Shown here piece after piece: positions 44,973-52,823 of a stretch of DNA of 64,000 nucleotides. The stretch covers positions 1 to 64,000 of the forward strand of contig DAONJS010000013.1 of NCBI GenBank assembly GCA_035405785.1. The letters run 5' to 3'. The position numbers and the translations under genes were made by a program. The stretch comes from BPGX01 sp035405785. GTDB taxonomy: Bacteria; Bacteroidota; Bacteroidia; B-17B0; Aurantibacillaceae. Below the pieces are notes generated by a model. It did no database searches. It saw only the letters and a list, made by a program, of their open reading frames with translations, and was not told where the DNA came from. Positions within the stretch are counted from its first letter, which is position 1, and each line of letters starts with the position of its first letter.

Positions 44973-46376
44973 TTATTCAATAGTTATTTTGTTAATGAAG
45001 ATTTCGTTATCTACATTCATTTTAAGAACATATAATCCTGCTGGAAGATTTAAGTTTAATTTGTAATCTTTTGCAGGTATAGTATTTGTGATATTTTCTT
45101 GATATACAATTTGACCGAGTTGATTGATAATTTGTAAATTCATTCCTCTTTTTGCAACGGGTAATTTGATATTAATTTCACCTTTTGATGGGTTTGGATA
45201 TAAATCCAAATTTCTTGGAATTGAAGAAATAGTATTAAATCCTAATGGTGTGCCAGAGTATTTGTAAATACCGCCATCTGCTTGAACTTGATCTTCAAAA
45301 CCACCAGCCCATCCATTAGTATTATCTACAAAATCAATAGCGAGGTATTGCACATTAGAACCGCCCCAACTATTCCATGTTGTTCCGTGGTCAGTAGAGT
45401 ATGAAATCACTTGATTACCATTACCTGCACCAGCAGAAGCAAACCAAGTTGTACCAGGTATTGCACATATATCATTATGTCCAAGGTTTGGATCAAGCGG
45501 AGTAATTACAGACCAAGTGGCACCACCATTTGTAGTTTTTGCTAAATAATATGTAGCAGTTGTACCGCTCACAACAGAACCCAATGCTAATCCATTTAAA
45601 GAATCAGTAAAAGCAATGTCATTTACATACATTGAAGTTGGAACACCTGTAATTGAAGCAACGCTCCATGTTTGCCCCGCATTTTTGGTGTAAAAAATTC
45701 TTCTTTTATTTGTTCCAAACCACATGTGTAAAGTGTCTCCATCTACTTTTGTGTAAGAGTTGGTTAATCCATATTCGCCTCCAAGTGGTGCAGGGATATT
45801 TGATCCTGGAACCATTGTCCAAGTGGCACCGCCATCATTTGTAACATAAATTTCATGTTTGCCACCATTACTTGTAATAGGGTCACCCATTGCAATACCT
45901 TTTTTAGGTGTTAAAAAGCATACAACATCAGCAAAAGATTCACCTGCTGAACTAAACATTGTGGTTGTATCACTTCCAAGTTGCCATGTATTTCCACCGT
46001 CAGTTGTAAAATATAATACACCTCTGTCTTGAGATGATTTTCTGTATGCAGAAACCCATGCTACTGTATCATTAACACCTTCTATATTAGAAATAATGTA
46101 AGAGTTGGTATCTGCAAATACATTTCCATTATTCCATGTATTTCCTCCATCAATAGTACGAGCAAAAAAGTTGTAAGCAAGACCTGGTGCAAAGCCATCA
46201 TAACCAGTGCACCATACTACATTTGGGTTAACGGCATCTAAATATCTTACACCCCCAGAAACAACAGGCCACATTGGGCTTTGAATAATGCTCCAGAATG
46301 GAGAGGGGGTTGGTGTTTGAGCAAGTGCTATCATGCTTGCTCCTGTAGCAATAATTGTAAGTAATTGTTTTTTCAT
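44973..46376 (-). CDS. T9SS type A cargo with YCF48/BNR-type propeller
   Basis: This 467-residue protein has signal peptide MKKQLLTIIATGASMIALAQ. Repeated propeller motifs are ARTIDGGNTWNNG, FTTDGGNTWQLGSD, YVTNDGGATWTMV, YTKNAGQTWSVAS, AKTTNGGATWSVI and YSTDHGTTWNSWGG, spaced about 50 residues apart, indicating a 6-7 bladed BNR/YCF48-like beta-propeller. The sorting domain ends with LDLYPNPSKGEINIKLP, INQLGQIVYQ, LPAGLYVLKM, KITIE. It is probably surface-displayed; the ligand is unknown. Confidence 0.9.
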   Translation of the reverse strand: MKKQLLTIIATGASMIALAQTPTPSPFWSIIQSPMWPVVSGGVRYLDAVNPNVVWCTGYDGFAPGLAYNFFARTIDGGNTWNNGNVFADTNSYIISNIEGVNDTVAWVSAYRKSSQDRGVLYFTTDGGNTWQLGSDTTTMFSSAGESFADVVCFLTPKKGIAMGDPITSNGGKHEIYVTNDGGATWTMVPGSNIPAPLGGEYGLTNSYTKVDGDTLHMWFGTNKRRIFYTKNAGQTWSVASITGVPTSMYVNDIAFTDSLNGLALGSVVSGTTATYYLAKTTNGGATWSVITPLDPNLGHNDICAIPGTTWFASAGAGNGNQVISYSTDHGTTWNSWGGSNVQYLAIDFVDNTNGWAGGFEDQVQADGGIYKYSGTPLGFNTISSIPRNLDLYPNPSKGEINIKLPVAKRGMNLQIINQLGQIVYQENITNTIPAKDYKLNLNLPAGLYVLKMNVDNEIFINKITIE

Positions 46377-46403
46377 AGTTATAATTTTTAAAGGTTAGTG
46401 TGG

Positions 46404-46411
46404 CAAATATA
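46404..46411 (-). promoter_or_regulatory. Promoter of the YCF48-type cargo gene
   Basis: The minus strand reads TATATTTG (TAnnTTTG), 28 bp upstream of the ATG at 46376. Confidence 0.65.
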
Positions 46412-46432
46412 AGGATATTTTTATGAATAAAA

Positions 46433-46466
46433 TAAAAAAACCACCCTGCATAAAGAGTGGTTTTTG
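46433..46466 (-). terminator. Terminator after rpmF
   Basis: The stem is AAAACCAC/GTGGTTTT with flanking A and T runs, 27 bp after the rpmF stop. It separates rpmF from the downstream cargo gene promoter. Confidence 0.85.
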
Positions 46467-46492
46467 AATTAGTTGTTATTAGTGAAATTGAC

Positions 46493-46675
46493 TTATGCTT
46501 TTTCCATTACTACTTTTCCTTTGTAGTAAAGTTTTCCATCCATCCAGTAAGCACGATGATAGATGTGTGCTTCACCAGTAACTGGATCGGTAGCAATAGT
46601 AAATTGTGGTGCTTTGTAAGTAGATCTTCTTTTGTCTCTTCTTGATTTAGACATTTTTCGTTTAGGGTTTGGCAT
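46493..46675 (-). CDS. rpmF: 50S ribosomal protein L32
   Basis: This 60-residue protein starts MPNPKRKMSKSRRDKRRSTY, the L32 hallmark, and continues with HIYHRAYWMDGKLYYKGKVV. It has no cysteine, so it is the zinc-free form. It follows the DUF177 gene, the widely conserved DUF177-rpmF pair. The usual plsX-fabH continuation is absent; a terminator comes instead. Confidence 0.96.
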   Translation of the reverse strand: MPNPKRKMSKSRRDKRRSTYKAPQFTIATDPVTGEAHIYHRAYWMDGKLYYKGKVVMEKA

Positions 46676-46687
46676 AGTGGTAAGTTT

Positions 46688-47221
46688 TTATTTTTTAAAT
46701 TTGTTTGATAAAAGGTCGGCAAATGTAGTGGATTTATTTGTTTCTTGCAAATTTTTATTGATTTTATCTAAAATTTCATAGTCGCACTTTACTCCTTCAA
46801 AATCTTCGCAAGGCACTATTTTGAACGGAATGGATAAAGAAATTGTTTCGTAAAGATATTGAGAAAAGTTGATTTTATTATCATTTTCTTCTACTAATAG
46901 AACTTCATCTGTAGAGTTATCTGGATTGCCTTTTTCTACAAGTAAAGTTGCTTCATATTCTATTGGATACTGATATGGAATTAAACATTTATCGCAGATT
47001 ACAGAAACTTCTCCTTTTAAATTTACTTTTACCTGAACTGAATGGTTGTATTTGATAATTTTAATAAGTGCTTTAAAATTAAAATTATTTTCAAGAGGTT
47101 CTGTGTGATATTGCTGTAGGAAATGATTATCTAAATCAAATTCAAAATCGTGTTCGCCAACGGGCAGAGAAGCATATTCTATAATATATTCTATTTTATT
47201 GTTTGAATTGTTTTTTCTCAT
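46688..47221 (-). CDS. DUF177 (YceD-like) protein
   Basis: This 177-residue protein has the DUF177 pattern: VSVICDKCLIPYQYPIEYEA with a CxxC near residue 75, an acidic stretch VLLVEENDNKINFSQYLYE, SLSIPFKIVPCEDFEGVKCD with paired cysteines near 137-145, and a C-terminal ATFADLLSNKFKK matching the usual PFAxL-like ending. Linked to rpmF in most bacteria and implicated in 23S rRNA biogenesis in several. The 12-bp gap to rpmF indicates co-transcription. Confidence 0.92.
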   Translation of the reverse strand: MRKNNSNNKIEYIIEYASLPVGEHDFEFDLDNHFLQQYHTEPLENNFNFKALIKIIKYNHSVQVKVNLKGEVSVICDKCLIPYQYPIEYEATLLVEKGNPDNSTDEVLLVEENDNKINFSQYLYETISLSIPFKIVPCEDFEGVKCDYEILDKINKNLQETNKSTTFADLLSNKFKK

Positions 47222-47242
47222 AAAATTGAATTTTAAAATTTT

Positions 47243-47896
47243 TCAATTAAATAAAATATCTTTTATAGGTTGAGGATATTGATTTTTGAAAGTAAAGTAA
47301 GTCAGATAACCTAATAATAATCCTGATGCTCCGCCTATAATGGAATAAATTCTTCTTTTTGATTTTGCAACTTTTTGATAACCTAAAATATAAGCATCGT
47401 ATTGCAAAAGTTCTGGATTTGAAACAGAGGAATGTCTGATTTTAATTTTTGTAATGTCGGAAACTAAATAAAAACCGAGTGGTACAGCGGGTGCAACAAA
47501 CATTCCCGTCATACCTGATGCAAGACCTAATGTGCCGCTGATGAATAATGTAGCCATTGGTTTGAATCCTTTATTAGCATCTCTTTCTCCTTGAGTAAAA
47601 TGCCACATTTCTTCGCGAGTGAACCAATCGCCTCTTACTGTATCTTGTGAATAATAATAAAAATTAGTTCCTGATTTATAACGAATGCAAAAAATATCAT
47701 CTTTTTCTAAATTGCGAATTTTATCAGGATTTTTAGAAGCAGGAATTTTGTAGGTTACCAATGCAAATGAAGTATCTATTACAACACTTCCAATCTTTTG
47801 TCCGTTCATTAAATAAATAGTATCAGATGTATTTTGAGAAAAATAATTTAATCTTAAAATGTTTAGAAATAAAATAAAAAGAATTTTTTTCAACAT
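47243..47896 (-). CDS. Hypothetical envelope protein
   Basis: This protein has 217 residues from ATG 47896, giving the signal peptide MLKKILFILFLNILRLNYFS; another ATG five codons upstream is possible. The first part is beta-rich (TIYLMNGQKIGSVVIDTSFA; DIFCIRYKSGTNFYYYSQ). Two hydrophobic segments follow: FISGTLGLASGMTGMFVAPAVPL near 120-145 and IGGASGLLLGYLTYFTF near 190-207. The pattern resembles Bacteroidota proteins in which a short sensor-like domain precedes two membrane helices. No named family is recognised. It lies between DUF177 and the ECF sigma factor gene on the same strand. Confidence 0.65.
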   Translation of the reverse strand: MLKKILFILFLNILRLNYFSQNTSDTIYLMNGQKIGSVVIDTSFALVTYKIPASKNPDKIRNLEKDDIFCIRYKSGTNFYYYSQDTVRGDWFTREEMWHFTQGERDANKGFKPMATLFISGTLGLASGMTGMFVAPAVPLGFYLVSDITKIKIRHSSVSNPELLQYDAYILGYQKVAKSKRRIYSIIGGASGLLLGYLTYFTFKNQYPQPIKDILFN

Positions 47897-47941
47897 ACAT
47901 TTTTTGAGCAAATAAACGAATAATAAAAAAGATGAACAAAA

Positions 47942-48589
47942 CTATCCGCAGAGTAATTTTTTATCTAAAGATTTTTCTTTAATCATTTTTTCTAAATTGA
48001 TAAGAGCATATCGCATTCTACCTAATGATGTATTGATAGAAACATTACTGAATTTAGCAATTTCCTTAAAACTCATATCATAGTACATTCTCAGTATAAC
48101 TACTTCTTTTTGTTCTGCAGGTAATTCATCAATAAGTTGACGAATGATATTTTTATTTGTTTTTTTGATTTCAGTTTGTTCAATATCTTTTGATACATCT
48201 GTTTCATTTGTATTTTCAAGCCGTAGAATATCAAAGATATTTATTTCTTCATCATCTTCATTAGTTATAAAAGCAATATGTTTTTTGTTTTTATGTACCC
48301 TGTAATAATCTATAACTTGATTTTTGGCAATTTGCAAAATCCATGCATAAAACTTTCCACTTTCTATGTACCTGTTTTTTTTGAGTTGAAGCAAAATTTT
48401 GCAAACAATATCCTGATACAAATCTTCAGTTGTTTCTTTTGATTTTACATAATTGAAAATGTGGTAGCAAATTTTTGATTTGTATCTTGCTAATAAAACA
48501 GCAATGGCATTTTGATGCCCTTGATAAAAAAGATGCAATAAATCAGCATCTGATTTTTTCTTTAATTCTGACACTGGAAAATACATCAT
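47942..48589 (-). CDS. ECF-type RNA polymerase sigma factor
   Basis: This 215-residue protein has region 2 with LLHLFYQGHQNAIAVLLARY, TTEDLYQDIVCKILLQLKKN and FYAWILQIAKNQVIDYYR, and region 4 with LPAEQKEVVILRMYYDMSFK and SINTSLGRMRYALINLEKMI. An acidic linker of about 45 residues between them is longer than usual. No anti-sigma gene is adjacent, though the downstream membrane protein (47243-47896) is in the usual position for a partner; that link is speculation. Confidence 0.92.
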   Translation of the reverse strand: MMYFPVSELKKKSDADLLHLFYQGHQNAIAVLLARYKSKICYHIFNYVKSKETTEDLYQDIVCKILLQLKKNRYIESGKFYAWILQIAKNQVIDYYRVHKNKKHIAFITNEDDEEINIFDILRLENTNETDVSKDIEQTEIKKTNKNIIRQLIDELPAEQKEVVILRMYYDMSFKEIAKFSNVSINTSLGRMRYALINLEKMIKEKSLDKKLLCG

Positions 48590-48661
48590 ACCCCTTGATT
48601 TTACTGGTTATTATTTGGGTAGATGTTTTACTATACTTTAAAAGTTTAGTGGTTTCTGCTG

Positions 48662-48669
48662 CAAATATA
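48662..48669 (-). promoter_or_regulatory. Promoter of the ECF sigma gene
   Basis: The minus strand reads TATATTTG (TAnnTTTG), 73 bp before the ATG at 48589, leaving a leader of about 65 nt. Confidence 0.55.
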
Positions 48670-48757
48670 AGGAATTTAATTTAATCAAACAAATTTTTAA
48701 TAAAATTTTTTAAGATGTATAAAAAATTAAAAACACTTACTTTGCCCAAAAAAATTA

Positions 48758-49888
48758 ATGAAATTTGAAATCATATCTTTTGATAAACATTCTAATGCTC
48801 GTGCAGGAAGCATTCACACCCAGCGTGGAGTTATTGAAACGCCGATATTTATGCCTGTTGGAACATTAGGCACTGTAAAAGCAGTTCATCAGAGAGAATT
48901 AGAAAATGATATAAAAGCACAAATTATTTTAGGAAATACATATCATTTGTATTTGAGACCAGGCGTTGATGTATTGTATCAAGCAGGCGGATTGCATCAA
49001 TTTATTAATTGGAATAAACCTATTTTAACTGATAGCGGAGGTTTTCAGGTATTTTCATTATCATCTATTAGAAAAATTACAGAAGAAGGAGTAGAGTTTC
49101 AATCTCATATTGATGGTAGCAAACATTTTTTTACTCCTGAAAATGTTATGGATATTCAAAGAATGATTGGTGCAGATTTTATGATGGCTTTTGATGAATG
49201 CACGCCTTATCCTTGTGATTATTCTTATGCAAAACAATCCCTTGATATTACACACAGATGGTTAGATAGGTGCTTAGATAGATTTTTATCTACTGAACCA
49301 TTGTATGGATATGAACAAAGTTTATTGCCTATTGTGCAGGGTAGTGTTTATAAAGATTTGCGAATAAAAAGTGCAGAGTATGTATGTGAAAAAGATACTT
49401 TTGGTTATGCAATTGGTGGATTAAGTGTAGGAGAGCCAAAAGAAATAATGTATGAAATGACAGAAGTTGTTACTGAAATTTTACCTAAAAATAAACCAAG
49501 ATATTTAATGGGAGTGGGAACACCTGAAAATATTTTAGAAGGTATAGCAAGAGGTATTGATATGTTTGACTGCGTAATGCCTACAAGAAATGCGAGACAC
49601 GGATTACTGTATACATATAATGGCATTATCAACGTAAAGAATAGTAAATGGAAATACGATTTTTCACCTATTGATGAAAACGGAAAAAGTTATGTAGATA
49701 CCTATTATAGTAAAGCATATTTGAGACATTTATTTAGTGTAGATGAAATGTTAGGAGCAATGATAGCAAGCGTTCATAATTTGGGTTTTTATCTGGATTT
49801 AGTAAAAACTGCAAGAGAAAAGATTATTGAGGGAAATTTTGATGTTTGGAAAAAAGATATGATTGAAAAATTGGGAAGGAAGTTGTGA
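48758..49888 (+). CDS. tgt: tRNA-guanine transglycosylase (queuine/preQ1 inserting), zinc-ligand-poor form
   Basis: This 376-residue enzyme exchanges guanine-34 of GUN-anticodon tRNAs for a queuosine precursor. Motifs are TPIFMPVGTLGTVKAV, ILGNTYHLYLRPG, ILTDSGGFQVFSL (general base Asp about 92), IVQGSVYKDLR, AIGGLSVGEP and GIDMFDCVMPTRNARHGLLYT (nucleophile Asp about 270). The usual CxCxxC zinc motif is replaced by GKSYVDTYYSKAYLRHLF; the histidine in IASVHNLGFYL remains. I recall similar Cys-poor versions in this phylum but could not check. It is convergent with truB. Confidence 0.95.
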   Translation: MKFEIISFDKHSNARAGSIHTQRGVIETPIFMPVGTLGTVKAVHQRELENDIKAQIILGNTYHLYLRPGVDVLYQAGGLHQFINWNKPILTDSGGFQVFSLSSIRKITEEGVEFQSHIDGSKHFFTPENVMDIQRMIGADFMMAFDECTPYPCDYSYAKQSLDITHRWLDRCLDRFLSTEPLYGYEQSLLPIVQGSVYKDLRIKSAEYVCEKDTFGYAIGGLSVGEPKEIMYEMTEVVTEILPKNKPRYLMGVGTPENILEGIARGIDMFDCVMPTRNARHGLLYTYNGIINVKNSKWKYDFSPIDENGKSYVDTYYSKAYLRHLFSVDEMLGAMIASVHNLGFYLDLVKTAREKIIEGNFDVWKKDMIEKLGRKL

Positions 49889-49942
49889 GAAAAATTTATT
49901 ATTAATTTTAACTATGTCGCAAATTCACGAATTTTTCATAAT

Positions 49943-50650
49943 TTAATTTTCCAGTTTTTTCAACATATCCAAAAACTTTTTTACTGGTAATGCACTATCA
50001 ACAGAATAGTTTCCTATTTTTGTTCTTCTTAAAGAATGTAAGTAAGCACCGCTATTGAGTTTTATGCCAAAATCACGGGCAATGGCTCTGATGTATGTGC
50101 CTTTGCTACATTCCACTTCAAAATCTACAAGTGGAAAGTTTATATTTTTTATTTCAAAACGATAAATTTCAATTGGTTTGGGACTTAAAACCACTTCAAT
50201 ATTTTTTCTTGCTAATTGATACGACCTTTTACCATTGATATTTACAGCACTATGAACAGGTGGAGTTTGAAGTTGTTGTCCAATCATTGATTTTGAAGTA
50301 GATAAAATTAATTCTTCTGTAATATGAGAGGTGGGATATTCTTTATCAACTTCCTCTTCTCTGTCAAACGATTGGGTAGTGGCACCTATGTAAAAAGTTC
50401 CGGTATATGTTTTTGGTAGTTGCTGAATAGCGTCTATTTCTTTTGTTTTCTTTCCTGTGCAAACAATTAAAAGTCCTGTAGCAAGTGGGTCAAGTGTTCC
50501 AGCGTGTCCAATTTTTATTTTATTTCTAACACCTGTTTTTTTTTCTTCATAACTCCAGATGGCGGGCTTTAAAAAATTCACAACATCAAACGAAGTCCAA
50601 TTGAGTTCTTTATCAATTAAAAGAATTTCACCTTCAGAAAAATTAAACAT
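49943..50650 (-). CDS. truB: tRNA pseudouridine-55 synthase
   Basis: This 235-residue protein has the TruB signature KIGHAGTLDPLATGLLIVCT with the catalytic Asp near residue 53, then YTGTFYIGATTQSFDREEE, TPPVHSAVNINGKRSYQLAR and ECSKGTYIRAIARDFG. The C-terminal PUA domain is minimal, which is usual for short TruB in this phylum. It modifies U55 in the T-loop of tRNAs. It follows uppP by 6 bp. Confidence 0.96.
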   Translation of the reverse strand: MFNFSEGEILLIDKELNWTSFDVVNFLKPAIWSYEEKKTGVRNKIKIGHAGTLDPLATGLLIVCTGKKTKEIDAIQQLPKTYTGTFYIGATTQSFDREEEVDKEYPTSHITEELILSTSKSMIGQQLQTPPVHSAVNINGKRSYQLARKNIEVVLSPKPIEIYRFEIKNINFPLVDFEVECSKGTYIRAIARDFGIKLNSGAYLHSLRRTKIGNYSVDSALPVKKFLDMLKKLEN

Positions 50651-50656
50651 AATAAA

Positions 50657-51466
50657 TTAAATGATTTGCAAAGAAATACCTGAAAAATAGATAATCAAAA
50701 GGATACTTCCTAAAATTATTCTGTACCATCCATATACTGAAAATCCTGTTTTTTGTAATAAGCCAATAAAAAATTTTATTGCCAGAATTGCTACAATAAA
50801 TGCAATTAAATTGCCAACTAATAAAATTTCTATTTCATTTGAAGTGAGTTGAGAATGATGTTGAAAAAAATCAAATAATTTTTTGGCAGTTGCACCAAAC
50901 ATTGTAGGAACGGCTAAAAAGAATGAAAATTCTGCAGCAGTTTTTTTTGATAGTTTTCTGAATAATCCGCCAATGATAGTAGCGCCGCTTCTGCTTACTC
51001 CCGGAAACATTGCTATACTTTGAAACAATCCAATAATAAAAGCATCTTTGTAAGTAATAAGATTTTCACCTTTTTTATTATCTTTAAATAATTTATCAGA
51101 ATACACAAAAAACACTCCACCTAATAATAGAAAAATTGCTACAAAAACAGGATTTCCTAATGCTTCATCTATGTAGTCATTCAATAAAACGCCCATCACT
51201 GCAGAGGGTAAAAATGCAGTAAAAAGTTTTAAATAAAATGTGATAAAATTTTGAGGAGATGAAAACTGAAAAAATTTTTTAAAGTAAATAACTATCACAG
51301 ATAAAATAGCACCTAACTGAATAGCTACTGTAAAGAGTTTTACAAAATCTGTAGGTTGAATACCTAAAAATGCAGTAGCAATAATTAAATGTCCTGTTGA
51401 AGAAATGGGCAAAAATTCTGTAAGCCCTTCAATGATTCCTAAAATTAAAACATCTACCCAGTTCAT
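50657..51466 (-). CDS. uppP: Undecaprenyl-diphosphatase (UppP/BacA)
   Basis: This 269-residue polytopic membrane enzyme regenerates undecaprenyl phosphate for cell-wall synthesis. Catalytic motifs are EGLTEFLPISSTGHLIIA at about 14-31 and MFPGVSRSGATIIGGL near 156-171; around eight hydrophobic helices follow the family pattern. The order DUF3098-uppP-truB matches a cluster common in Bacteroidota, usually preceded by ftsX, which is not present here. Confidence 0.96.
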   Translation of the reverse strand: MNWVDVLILGIIEGLTEFLPISSTGHLIIATAFLGIQPTDFVKLFTVAIQLGAILSVIVIYFKKFFQFSSPQNFITFYLKLFTAFLPSAVMGVLLNDYIDEALGNPVFVAIFLLLGGVFFVYSDKLFKDNKKGENLITYKDAFIIGLFQSIAMFPGVSRSGATIIGGLFRKLSKKTAAEFSFFLAVPTMFGATAKKLFDFFQHHSQLTSNEIEILLVGNLIAFIVAILAIKFFIGLLQKTGFSVYGWYRIILGSILLIIYFSGISLQII

Positions 51467-51518
51467 TTTTTTATGAGAAAAAACTTTTTTAAGCTATTTG
51501 GATATATTTACAAATGAA

Positions 51519-51737
51519 TTATTTCTTTTTCATTATACCGTACATAATTACTAAAAATCCAGCAACAATAATGACAGGAGATAAAACAATTCTTCTAAAA
51601 CTAAATATTTCAGGATTAAAAACATTTGGGTCATCGCTGCCTCCACCAATCATCAATATATATCCTAATACAACCATAATTACTCCAATAATTATCAAAC
51701 GATAATTTTCTTTTTTGAAAGTTTGAACTTTAGACAT
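51519..51737 (-). CDS. DUF3098 small membrane protein
   Basis: This 72-residue protein has two transmembrane helices (IIIGVIMVVLGYILMIGGG and VLSPVIIVAGFLVIMYGIM) separated by SDDPNVFNPEIFSFRR. It matches the Bacteroidota-specific DUF3098 family by size, topology and place before uppP. Function unknown; its conserved neighbourhood suggests cell-envelope or division work. Confidence 0.92.
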   Translation of the reverse strand: MSKVQTFKKENYRLIIIGVIMVVLGYILMIGGGSDDPNVFNPEIFSFRRIVLSPVIIVAGFLVIMYGIMKKK

Positions 51738-51753
51738 AATATATTTTTGGCTT

Positions 51754-51761
51754 CAAATGTA
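51754..51761 (-). promoter_or_regulatory. Promoter of DUF3098-uppP-truB
   Basis: The minus strand reads TACATTTG (TAnnTTTG), 17 bp before the DUF3098 ATG. Confidence 0.65.
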
Positions 51762-51794
51762 AAGATAATTTTTTGATAGAGGAAAATCAAGTTA

Positions 51795-52655
51795 TTAAAG
51801 CATTTTTAGATATTGTACTTCTTTTTCTGTTAGAAAACGCCATTTACCACGAGGTAAATTTTTTTTAGTTAAACCAGCATACATTACTCTATCTAATTTT
51901 ACTACATCATAACCCAAATGTTCAAATATCCTGCGAATAATTCTATTTCTGCCACTGTGTATTTCTATTCCCAATTCTTTTTTACTACCTTCTACATAAC
52001 TTAAAACATCTGGTTTAATAAATCCATCTTCTAATTCTATACCTGCTGCCAATTTTTCAAAGTCATTTACTGAAAAATTTTTATTCAATGTAACATGATA
52101 TAATTTAGGCACTCTGGATTTCGGATGCATTAGTTTATCTGCCAGTTCTCCATCGTTTGTAAATAATAATAATCCTGTTGTTTGTCTGTCTAATCTTCCA
52201 ACGGGAAACACTCTTTCTTTACAAGCACCAGCAATAAGATGCATTACAGTTTTTCTATTTTGTGGGTCGTTGGTAGTTGTGATATAATCTTTTGGTTTGT
52301 TGAGTAAAAGATAAACTTTCTTTTCGTTTTTAATTTTTTGTCCTTCTACTTCTACAACATCTGTAGGTTTGACTTTGTAACCAAGTGTTGAAACTACTTC
52401 TCCATTTACTTTTACAGCACCGGCTTCAATTAGTTTGTCCGCTTCCCGTCTTGAACAAATTCCTGAATTAGCAATATATTTGTTTAAGCGAATAAGATTA
52501 TTTTCTTTATCTGTTTTGTCAGAAAATTGTTTTTTTGACTTTTTATTTTTCTCAAAAGATGATTTTTTTGACTTATCAAATTCTTTTTTCCCAAATTGAT
52601 GACTCTTTTTGTCTTTTGATTTATTGGATTGATTTTTACTTTTGTTTGATTTCAT
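51795..52655 (-). CDS. RluB/RsuA-family pseudouridine synthase
   Basis: This 286-residue protein has an N-terminal 50-residue Lys/Ser-rich disordered extension. An S4 domain follows (LNKYIANSGICSRREADKLI), then the catalytic domain with PVGRLDRQTTGLLLFTNDGE (Asp about 146) and SGRNRIIRRIFEHLGYDVVK. Family members isomerise uridines in 23S (RluB, RluE, RluF) or 16S (RsuA) rRNA. The S4 plus length suggests RluB-like, but the target base cannot be assigned. The poly-Lys extension probably adds RNA affinity. Confidence 0.92.
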   Translation of the reverse strand: MKSNKSKNQSNKSKDKKSHQFGKKEFDKSKKSSFEKNKKSKKQFSDKTDKENNLIRLNKYIANSGICSRREADKLIEAGAVKVNGEVVSTLGYKVKPTDVVEVEGQKIKNEKKVYLLLNKPKDYITTTNDPQNRKTVMHLIAGACKERVFPVGRLDRQTTGLLLFTNDGELADKLMHPKSRVPKLYHVTLNKNFSVNDFEKLAAGIELEDGFIKPDVLSYVEGSKKELGIEIHSGRNRIIRRIFEHLGYDVVKLDRVMYAGLTKKNLPRGKWRFLTEKEVQYLKML

Positions 52656-52690
52656 TTGAAATTGTTTTTTTTTTTTGTTTTTGAGGATAG

Positions 52691-52772
52691 ATTGAATTTT
52701 ATGAATGCGAACTTAAGAAAGTTTTGTTTTTATTTTTGCTTGTTCGCTATCATATTCGTTTCATTTTTTTAT
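52691..52772. repeat. GATTGCGAAC inverted-repeat element, copy 2
   Basis: ATGAATGCGAAC (52701-52712) pairs with GTTCGCTATCAT (52742-52753). The flanks GATTGAATTTT and ATTCGTTTCATTT match copy 1 at 16656. It lies between the PBP1A stop and the pseudouridine synthase start. Confidence 0.78.
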
Positions 52773-52823
52773 TTTTTTAGAAATATAATACATTTTAAAA
52801 ATACACTAATGGATAATTTTTAA

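Noticed and set aside
46510..46722. 70-residue ORF overlapping L32
   Set aside because: It is the out-of-frame shadow of rpmF on the same strand; L32 is a clear match.
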